Below are positions 29,754-36,546 of a stretch of DNA of 36,546 nucleotides, in pieces. The notes beneath the pieces are model-generated. The model worked only from the letters and a program-made list of their open reading frames with translations, was not told the origin of the DNA and ran no database searches. Position numbers and translations under genes: made by a program. Each line of letters starts with the position of its first letter. The stretch's first letter is position 1. The stretch is taken from NCBI GenBank assembly GCA_014382495.1, contig JACNJR010000006.1, positions 1-36,546 on the forward strand, given 5' to 3'. The DNA is from Candidatus Cloacimonadota bacterium. GTDB taxonomy: Bacteria; Cloacimonadota; Cloacimonadia; JGIOTU-2.

Positions 29754-30881
29754 ATGGCTGATAAAAAAGCTGATCTTGCAGGACCAGGAATTAGCACTTA
29801 TGAAGAGGTAGAAAAGATACTTCCGAACGATTACAAGTCATTGTTAACGCCCAAAGAGACAATGATTGCTCTCTTTGAAATGAAAAAGTACATTGAGGAA
29901 AATCTCTGTAAAGAGCTAAATCTGATAATGGTTCAAGTTCCGCTCATTGTGGATAAAAACAGCGGAGTTAATGACTATCTCGACCGTGACGGTTCGCGTA
30001 CGCCGATTGAATTTCCTTGCGGATTAGGACTTGATAAACCGATTAGAGCACAAGTTGTTCAAGCAGCAACAAAATGGAAAAGAATGGCTCTGACACAATT
30101 CAAATGTGATGTTGACGAAGGAATTTGTACCGATATGAAAGCTGTGCGAAAGGACTATTTTCTCGACCACGACCACTCATCTTATGTTGACCAATGGGAT
30201 TGGGAGAGGGTGATGACAGCTGACCAGAGAAATCTCGAATTTTTGAAAGAGGTTATCAGAAAAATCTGGAAAGTTTTACTGGGTGCCGGAAGATATGCGC
30301 AGGAAATGTTTCCACAATTGAAATCCGATAAGTATCCAGATTTTCCTGAAGAGTTGAAATTTATTCACGCAGAAGATATTCTGGATATGTATCCTGACCT
30401 TCCGCGAAAGCAGCGAGAGACAGAGATTATAAAAAAATATCCAGCAGTTTTTATTATCGGAATTGGCTGGGTTCTCAAAGATGGATATCCTCACGAAATG
30501 CGAGCCGCTGACTACGATGATTGGGTAACACAAACCAAAACACCAGACGGAAAAACAATGCATGGGCTCAACGGCGATATTCTTGTTTGGAATCCTGTCA
30601 CAAAACGGCGTCATGAACTGACTTCAATGGGAATTCGCGTTACAAAAGATACAATGAAAAAGCAACTCAAAATCACAAACCAGCTCGATTTTCTGGAACT
30701 TCCGTATCATCAGGCAATTCTGAATGATGAGATTCCGTTAAGTATTGGCGGCGGAATTGGTCAATCAAGAACTTATATGTATTTTCTCAGAAAAGCACAT
30801 CTCGGCGAAGTAAGCGTAACAGTTTGGCCTCAAATTCTGAAAGATATTTGCAGAGAAAAGAATATTAATGTTTTAGAGTAG
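29754..30881 (+). CDS. asnA: Aspartate-ammonia ligase (AsnA-type asparagine synthetase)
   Basis: YVDQWDWERVM, AVFIIGIGW, RAADYDDW, HGLNGDILVWNPV, ELTSMGIRV, IGGGIGQSRTYMYFL match AsnA. RBS AGGAG. Confidence 0.93.
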   Translation: MADKKADLAGPGISTYEEVEKILPNDYKSLLTPKETMIALFEMKKYIEENLCKELNLIMVQVPLIVDKNSGVNDYLDRDGSRTPIEFPCGLGLDKPIRAQVVQAATKWKRMALTQFKCDVDEGICTDMKAVRKDYFLDHDHSSYVDQWDWERVMTADQRNLEFLKEVIRKIWKVLLGAGRYAQEMFPQLKSDKYPDFPEELKFIHAEDILDMYPDLPRKQRETEIIKKYPAVFIIGIGWVLKDGYPHEMRAADYDDWVTQTKTPDGKTMHGLNGDILVWNPVTKRRHELTSMGIRVTKDTMKKQLKITNQLDFLELPYHQAILNDEIPLSIGGGIGQSRTYMYFLRKAHLGEVSVTVWPQILKDICREKNINVLE

Positions 30882-30924
30882 ATAAACAAAGATTAGGCAA
30901 GTATTTGCTGCAAAAGATAAATTA

Positions 30925-30963
30925 AAAAAGAAGCCAGAGTTTTTATACCAATGGCTTCTTTTT
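30925..30963. terminator. Bidirectional intrinsic terminator between convergent asnA and lpxH-like genes
   Basis: Perfect 12-bp inverted repeat AAAAAGAAGCCA (30925-30936) / TGGCTTCTTTTT (30952-30963), with a T-run on each strand. Confidence 0.85.
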
Positions 30964-30990
30964 AATTAATTTTCAATTTTCAATTTTCAA

Positions 30991-31719
30991 TCATTCCCAA
31001 TATTTCAATTCAACTTTTTCATCATCAATAAGCAAATAAGAATAATGAGAAATCCAATCTCCCAAATTAATATACTTTCCATTTTCAAAACGCAGAATTC
31101 TCGGCAGATGAATGTGTCCCATTATGACATAATCAAATCCTGCTGCAAATTTCTTTCGTGAAAAATTTATCAAACCTTGCTCGAGTTTTGTTTTTTTCTT
31201 TTCGGAAACTTTTCTATTCTTGCTCGAACGAGACATCCATTTCCCCAATTTCAGTCCTGTATCTGGATGGATAAATCCAAAAAGTGTGCTTACGAATTTA
31301 TTTCTTAATATAGATTTCAAAAAATGATATCGTGCATCGTTGGAAGTATGCTCGTCACCGTGAGATACAAAAAATTTTCTATCGCTAATTTCGAACTCAT
31401 AATTTTCTAAATAAACTTCTGCTTCTATCTCTTTTTTGAGAAAATTTCTAAATTTGAAGTCGTGATTTCCGGCGAGATATATGATTTTTGTTCCACTTTC
31501 TGAAATTGATTTCAGCTTTGAAAATGTGACAAAATACGATTTTGGAATAACCATTTTGTATTCATACCAAACATCAAAAAGGTCACCTGCGATGATGAGT
31601 TTATCAAGATTGTAGTTTTTAATTTCATCGAGAAATGAATGAAATTTTTCTAATTTTTTTCTCTCTTCGTTATCAATTTGCAGCTTTTGGTGTATGTCCG
31701 AAATGCAGATTATTTTCAT
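30991..31719 (-). CDS. LpxH-like UDP-2,3-diacylglucosamine diphosphatase / calcineurin-like phosphoesterase
   Basis: Metallophosphoesterase motifs CISDIHQ, IIAGDLFDVWYEY, LAGNHDF, VSHGDEH, VIMGHIHLPRI. Start at the second Met (31719) preferred over the ORF-track 31740. Confidence 0.85.
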   Translation of the reverse strand: MKIICISDIHQKLQIDNEERKKLEKFHSFLDEIKNYNLDKLIIAGDLFDVWYEYKMVIPKSYFVTFSKLKSISESGTKIIYLAGNHDFKFRNFLKKEIEAEVYLENYEFEISDRKFFVSHGDEHTSNDARYHFLKSILRNKFVSTLFGFIHPDTGLKLGKWMSRSSKNRKVSEKKKTKLEQGLINFSRKKFAAGFDYVIMGHIHLPRILRFENGKYINLGDWISHYSYLLIDDEKVELKYWE

Positions 31720-31797
31720 ATAAAAATCCTTTTTTGCCACGAATTACACGAATAAAATTCTATTCATAAGATTAAACTTTTTACAAATTGCTACAAG

Positions 31798-31836
31798 GCT
31801 GAAAGTTCATTCTGACTTGTCGGAACTCGTTTCAGC
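31798..31836. repeat. Intergenic imperfect hairpin element
   Basis: GCTGAAA (31798-31804) / TTTCAGC (31830-31836) enclosing TTCTGAC-TT-GTCGGAA, in the gap between DUF4159 and the lpxH-like gene. Confidence 0.5.
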
Positions 31837-31854
31837 ACTCCATATCTATAAAAT

Positions 31855-32517
31855 TTAATTGGTCAAAACATAATACACAATATTTATTCCCATCTGAAAT
31901 GCTTTTTCGCGAATTTCCGCAGGGTCTTTATGAATATTTGGCGAAGCCCAACCATCACTGATATTGCTCTCATAAGTGTAAAGCAAAATCATTCTGCCAA
32001 AATTGTCAAAAATTGCGAATGCTTGCGGGCGTTTTTTATCATGTTCGTGAATTTTGGGTAATCCATTTTCAAAATGATAGAAAGAGTGAAAGATTGGATG
32101 TGATGCAGACAATTCTTGAAGTTTTTTATCAGGAAAAACTTTTGCGATTTCACGGCGAAAATGCTTATCCAATCCATAATCATCATCAACATAAATGAAG
32201 CCGCCTTTTTTTAGATAATTTCGCAGATTTTTTATCTCTTCATCGGAAAACACAATATTTCCATGTCCAGTCAAATAAAGAAATGGATAGTCAAAAATCC
32301 TATTGTCTTTAAGCGAGACGATAACCTGCTCATTTTGCGCGTTGATTTCAGTTCGTTGGTTTATTTCCTCACACAAATTTGGAATGACAGATGTGTTGTT
32401 ATACCAATCTCCGCCGCCATCATATTGGATTCTGGCGATTGTAAATTTTGTTTCACTAACCAAATAATTTGGTAATATCAGAGTAATTAACAAATAAATA
32501 ATTGCGATTTTTTTCAT
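31855..32517 (-). CDS. DUF4159-like exported protein
   Basis: Signal peptide. TIARIQYDGGGDWYNN, YPFLYLTGHGNIVFSDEEIKNLRNYLKKGGFIYVDDDYGLDKHFRRE resembles DUF4159 proteins. Confidence 0.8.
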   Translation of the reverse strand: MKKIAIIYLLITLILPNYLVSETKFTIARIQYDGGGDWYNNTSVIPNLCEEINQRTEINAQNEQVIVSLKDNRIFDYPFLYLTGHGNIVFSDEEIKNLRNYLKKGGFIYVDDDYGLDKHFRREIAKVFPDKKLQELSASHPIFHSFYHFENGLPKIHEHDKKRPQAFAIFDNFGRMILLYTYESNISDGWASPNIHKDPAEIREKAFQMGINIVYYVLTN

Positions 32518-32533
32518 AAATTCTCTTTCATCT

Positions 32534-34621
32534 TTACTGTTTTTTACTTACAGAAGTAATAATCGTTTTGGCAATGTTGGAAGTATAAACATTGATTTGC
32601 TTCATTAAATCCATCAACTCCATATGAATTCTGTGAGTTGCGACAGATTTGCTTAGTTCGTCGGTAACTCTTTGTAAATGGCTGTTTCGATATTCACTTT
32701 CGAGTTTAGTATATTTTTCTTCTTTCTCCAAAATTTTAATTGCTTCGGAAATACTCAATTTTTTAAAAGCATCTTCCAATCTGCTTATTTGTTTGGAAAC
32801 TTTGATGTGATAAGCAAGAATTTCCTCTTTTCCTTTTTCGGAAAAATCATCTTTCAAACTTAATTTTTTCTCAATTAGCGGTACAATATTTTTATCGATA
32901 ATATCGGCGATACTTTCGATATCATTCACCGAAGACATCATCACATAAATTTCGTTCGTCTGTTCATCATTCAAATCTTTTCGTTGAATTTTTACCAGAT
33001 ATTCAAGAACTCGTTCTTCCAGAAAATCGATTTTATTTTCCCGCATCGTAATGCCTTCTAAAAGCGAGATATTTGGATAGATTTCATCTGGTTGTTCTTT
33101 CTTATCAAAGAATGGTTTTATGGCTGCATTCAACATTCTTTTTGATATTTTTATCATTCGCAAAACTTCCGATTTTGCCAAATCAATTGCCAAGGAAGGT
33201 GTTGCTATCACCTTTTCGTCTAAATGTTTTATCTTTGGTTTTATGCCAGTTTCAAACTTTTTCTTTGGAAAGATTTTGAAAATCAAAGCGGCAAAAATAG
33301 TTGTGAATGGTAAGAAAATCAGACCAAAACCGACATTGAAAATTGTGTGTGCATTGGCAATCTGCCTTGGAACAAATGCACTTCTTGCGGCAATATCGGT
33401 CATAACCGCATCAGCACCTGGCGAGATAGAGCGGATAAAATCGGCATAAGTTGGAATCCAGAAAATGAAGAGAGCCACTCCGGTAACTTTGAAAATTACA
33501 TGTGCAATTGCAACTCGTTTTGCGTCTCGAGAAGTGTGAATGCTTGCCAATCCGGCAGTAATACAAGTTCCAATATTTGAACCAAAAATCAGTGGAATTC
33601 CGGCTTCAAGTGAAAGCAATCCTTGCGAAGCCAAAACAATCACAATTCCAGTGAAAGCACTACTGCTCTGAATTAAGCCAGTAAATAGCGCACCCACCAA
33701 AACTCCCAAAAGTGGATTTTCCAATCTTAAAAGTAGATTTATAAAACCTTCATAAGAACGAAGTGGATACATTGCTTTCGACATAATGTGCATTCCGAAA
33801 AACAGAATACCGAAACCAAGAATTGATTCGCCCAGATTCTTTAATGATTGTTTTTTGACAAACACTTTCAGAATAAATCCGACTGCTATCATCATCAAAG
33901 CGTAATCTGTGAATTTGAAAGCAATTAATTGAGCGGTGATTGTAGTTCCGATATCGGCACCCAAAATCACACCTAAAGATTGAGCGAAAGTCATCAATTC
34001 TGCTTGTACGAAACTCACCAACATTACTGTTGTGGCACTACTACTTTGGATTATCATAGTTACGAATGCGCCAACAGCAAGCCCTATAACTCTATTTTTT
34101 GTGAGTGCGGAAAGGATTTTACGCATCTTGTTGCCTGTGGCTTTTTGCATACCGTCACTCATCATTCCCATTCCCAAAAGGAATAGTCCCAATCCACCCA
34201 AAACGCCTGTAATTAGGAAAAATATCCATCTCGAATCACGCGCTTCTAATTCAAAATAAACGATATCATTTTTGTATAAATCGTTTTGAATGCGGGCAGA
34301 ACATTTATATTTACCTTTTTTAGAACCTAATGTGAAATAGGTTTTTGCATTTCCATTCTCATCTGTCAGAACGATTTCATTTTCGATTTTATAATCATTT
34401 GCTTTTGCCGAAACAATTTCAAAAGTAACAGCAATATTTTCAACTGGCTGACCATTTTCGTCTGTTACCGTTACCAGAAGTGGTTGCTCAACTTTTTTAC
34501 CGACCACATTTATGAGCGAATAACTCATAACATCTTTCGATTTTTCTATCCTTAAAGAATTTCCAAATAGTGAGAATGCAACCAAAGAAATTAAGATTAA
34601 CAGTTGTATTTTTTTTGACAT
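32534..34621 (-). CDS. Na/Pi cotransporter with C-terminal PhoU-like region and N-terminal Ig-like (Big_1-like) domain
   Basis: Duplicated symporter motifs GLGLFLLGMGMMSDGMQKATG, QSSSATTVMLVSFVQA, GADIGTTITAQ, QSSSAFTGIVIVLASQG, GSNIGTCITAG. PhoU-like helical C-terminus. N-terminal LLVTVTDENGQPVENIAVTFEIVS...LTDENGNAKTYFTLGSKKGKYKCSA. Confidence 0.9.
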   Translation of the reverse strand: MSKKIQLLILISLVAFSLFGNSLRIEKSKDVMSYSLINVVGKKVEQPLLVTVTDENGQPVENIAVTFEIVSAKANDYKIENEIVLTDENGNAKTYFTLGSKKGKYKCSARIQNDLYKNDIVYFELEARDSRWIFFLITGVLGGLGLFLLGMGMMSDGMQKATGNKMRKILSALTKNRVIGLAVGAFVTMIIQSSSATTVMLVSFVQAELMTFAQSLGVILGADIGTTITAQLIAFKFTDYALMMIAVGFILKVFVKKQSLKNLGESILGFGILFFGMHIMSKAMYPLRSYEGFINLLLRLENPLLGVLVGALFTGLIQSSSAFTGIVIVLASQGLLSLEAGIPLIFGSNIGTCITAGLASIHTSRDAKRVAIAHVIFKVTGVALFIFWIPTYADFIRSISPGADAVMTDIAARSAFVPRQIANAHTIFNVGFGLIFLPFTTIFAALIFKIFPKKKFETGIKPKIKHLDEKVIATPSLAIDLAKSEVLRMIKISKRMLNAAIKPFFDKKEQPDEIYPNISLLEGITMRENKIDFLEERVLEYLVKIQRKDLNDEQTNEIYVMMSSVNDIESIADIIDKNIVPLIEKKLSLKDDFSEKGKEEILAYHIKVSKQISRLEDAFKKLSISEAIKILEKEEKYTKLESEYRNSHLQRVTDELSKSVATHRIHMELMDLMKQINVYTSNIAKTIITSVSKKQ

Positions 34622-34637
34622 AAATTCTTTTCCAATT

Positions 34638-35549
34638 TTACTTTAAATATTTATCGAACATCAAACCGTGACGCAATCCGCGGTCGCTAATTGTGAAAGA
34701 TTCAATTTGAAAAATTTCCATAATTGTCTTGATAATTCCAGCTCCACCCAAAATCACATCTGCTCTTTTGGGTTGTAGTCCCGGAATTTGTTTTCGTTCT
34801 TCGATAGTTTTACTTTGATACATTTCAATTTGCTTTTTCACTTCGGCAAGAGTCATTTGAGAACCTTGAATTATTTTAGGATCATATTTAACCATTTTGT
34901 GCATAACTGCAGCCATACTGGTGACAGTTCCACCGATCCCAACTAGGAAATCTGCATTTTTGTTGGGAATTTTTTCGCTGAAAAATTTCATTAAATGATT
35001 CAGCATATTTTGCAATTCTTCATCTGTGACGGGATCTGAAAGCAAGTATTCATTGGTGGGAAAAATTGCCCCCAAACCTAAGCTAACGCTATCTTTGAGT
35101 TCGGTTCCTTTGCCAACGATAAATTCAGTGCTGCCACCGCCGGTATCGAAAACAACAATATTTTTATCTGTGTTTCCAATTGTGGATAATACAGCCAAAT
35201 ATGACAATCTTGCTTCTTCTTTTCCTGAAATTACTTTGATGGTAAGTCCAAATTCGTCTTTTGCTCTTTTTAGGAAGATATCGCTGTTTTGGGCAGTTCG
35301 CAAACACATCGTGCCGACTGCTGAGATCTCTTCGACATTTTCCTTTTCCGCTTGCTCCATAAATTCTTTTAAAGCGATGATATTCCTATCCATCGCTTCA
35401 TCGGACAATATTCCGGTTTTTAGAAGTCCTTCTCCCAATCTGGAAATATTATTTTTTTCCAAAATTGTTTTTGCTTTTCCGTCTTCAACAGAAAACAGAA
35501 AAAATTTGATCGAGTTCGAACCAATATCCAAAATTGCACATTTTTTCAT
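34638..35549 (-). CDS. Ppx/GppA-family exopolyphosphatase / pppGpp phosphohydrolase
   Basis: AILDIGSNSIKFFLF, GEEARLSYLAVL, VVFDTGGGSTEFIVG, VGIGGTVTSMAAV. 303 aa, with no C-terminal HD domain. Confidence 0.9.
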   Translation of the reverse strand: MKKCAILDIGSNSIKFFLFSVEDGKAKTILEKNNISRLGEGLLKTGILSDEAMDRNIIALKEFMEQAEKENVEEISAVGTMCLRTAQNSDIFLKRAKDEFGLTIKVISGKEEARLSYLAVLSTIGNTDKNIVVFDTGGGSTEFIVGKGTELKDSVSLGLGAIFPTNEYLLSDPVTDEELQNMLNHLMKFFSEKIPNKNADFLVGIGGTVTSMAAVMHKMVKYDPKIIQGSQMTLAEVKKQIEMYQSKTIEERKQIPGLQPKRADVILGGAGIIKTIMEIFQIESFTISDRGLRHGLMFDKYLK

Positions 35550-35566
35550 TTTTACTTCTTAAATGT

Positions 35567-36175
35567 TTAGTAAGTCATTCCGAAAGTTCGTTTCATCGCA
35601 TTTATATAATTCACATTTTTTAAACCGATTAAACCCAATTTTTTCAAAGTTCTTAAAACCACTTCCATATCAGCGTGTTCAACCGCAATGGTTCTGGTTT
35701 TGAAATCATCAAATTTTACTTCTGCAATCTCCACAATAGCATCATCAACCATATAACCATTTCTTTCTTTGTGGACATTTACCATTTTCAAATTGGAATT
35801 TTTTGCAATCAATTCTTCAAAATATTCGGTGTAGGAATATTCATCTTTATCGAGATAAGGAAGTTCCAGCCCGAACGCCTTGTAGACCAAAACAATGTCA
35901 TTTATATGAATTGGAAATGATGCTTTTGTCAGAACCGTCCATTGCTCCAAACCTGTTTCCTTATTGATTCTAATCAGGGATTTGATATCCATCAGTTCAT
36001 TACGGATTTTTGTATTATTATTACTTTTTGAAGACAAAATATAAATTTCATCAGATTTTTTCACTCGAGTTATCTCATATTTTTTGATATTTTCTTCGCC
36101 TTTACCAAATTTATTCCCGAATGTTCGCCATTCCCAGCGTGGAATAATTTTTCTCATTATTATATTTCTTTCCAT
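35567..36175 (-). CDS. CYTH-like (triphosphate tunnel) domain protein, putative
   Basis: KKYEITRVKKSDEIYILS, NELMDIKSLIRI, AIVEIAEVKFDDFKTRTIAVEHAD are compatible with CYTH strands. Adjacent to ppx/gppA. The true start could be the second Met (36157). Confidence 0.55.
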   Translation of the reverse strand: MERNIIMRKIIPRWEWRTFGNKFGKGEENIKKYEITRVKKSDEIYILSSKSNNNTKIRNELMDIKSLIRINKETGLEQWTVLTKASFPIHINDIVLVYKAFGLELPYLDKDEYSYTEYFEELIAKNSNLKMVNVHKERNGYMVDDAIVEIAEVKFDDFKTRTIAVEHADMEVVLRTLKKLGLIGLKNVNYINAMKRTFGMTY

Positions 36176-36310
36176 TAAATTTCTCTATTTTCTTTTTGCA
36201 TCTGAATTTTTTCCCAAATCAATCATTTATAAATTGCTTATCTTCTTCATAAAATTTTCAAATCATCTTCGTCATCTATCATTTTTCTCCTGATAATGTC
36301 ATTATGTCAT

Positions 36311-36338
36311 TTTATAAACTTGTGATATGATATGTCAA
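36311..36338 (-). promoter_or_regulatory. Candidate sigma70-type promoter for the CYTH-ppx-Na/Pi-DUF4159 gene set
   Basis: Minus strand TTGACA (36338-36333), 16-nt spacer, TATAAA (36316-36311). About 135 nt upstream of the proposed start codon. Confidence 0.4.
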
Positions 36339-36360
36339 TTTTTTTAGAAAATTGATATTA

Positions 36361-36492
36361 ACAACATTTGTAATGTTGTTTGGAACTTACATTTTTGTCA
36401 TTCCCAATTAATTGGGAATCCATTTATCAATAACAAGAATACGAGAGCATAAATGCTCACGCTAAATCGAAGAAACCTCTGATAAATCAGAG
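36361..36492. repeat. Cluster of four short perfect palindromes/hairpins in non-coding DNA
   Basis: AACAACATT-TGT-AATGTTGTT (36361-36381); ATTCCCAATTAATTGGGAAT (36401-36420); GAGCAT-AA-ATGCTC (36445-36458); CTCTGAT-AA-ATCAGAG (36477-36492). Confidence 0.75.
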
Positions 36493-36546
36493 CTTGTTTT
36501 CGCACTCCAAATAAAATATTAGAAAATATGAATGAAACAAGATTGC

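Noticed and set aside
30968-30990. TTTTCAA x3 tandem repeat near the asnA terminator
   Set aside because: A short simple AT-rich repeat; not a CRISPR or iteron array and with no further copies nearby.

Overview
This 36.5-kb AT-rich bacterial window is almost fully coding. The layout looks like Cloacimonadota or a similar Gram-negative lineage, but that is only an inference from gene content. I call 25 convincing CDSs; the remaining track ORFs are mostly antisense or out-of-frame shadows of these. Minus-strand genes at the left: secreted C10 (streptopain-like) protease with PKD and beta-helix regions, a two-cyclase-domain/ATPase/TPR protein, ComM/YifB, and an outer-membrane protein. Plus-strand housekeeping block: lipoprotein, LysM protein, 7TM-HD phosphohydrolase, YbeY, CNNM/CBS protein, DUF3108, VanZ, HisS, AspS, DUF2809, RodA, small protein, M50-enolase fusion, FtsB-like, guanine deaminase, unknown protein, PanB-like, AsnA. 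Minus-strand block at the right: LpxH-like phosphoesterase, DUF4159, Na/Pi symporter-PhoU with an Ig-like domain, Ppx/GppA, CYTH-like protein. The most striking object is the 913-aa ORF at 23056..25797. A membrane M50-like metalloprotease domain (HEMGH) is fused to an enolase whose two domains are in reversed order (barrel first, N-terminal domain last). This is the signature of a circular permutation, and the catalytic residues appear intact. It lies next to an ftsB-like gene, as canonical eno does in some bacteria. Also notable: a composite-site, sAC-like cyclase; a terminator-like hairpin whose 3' arm contains the likely Shine-Dalgarno of the 7TM-HD gene; a putative phosphate/polyphosphate operon; and a cluster of short perfect palindromes at the right edge. 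No tRNA, rRNA, CRISPR, transposase or phage genes were recognised.
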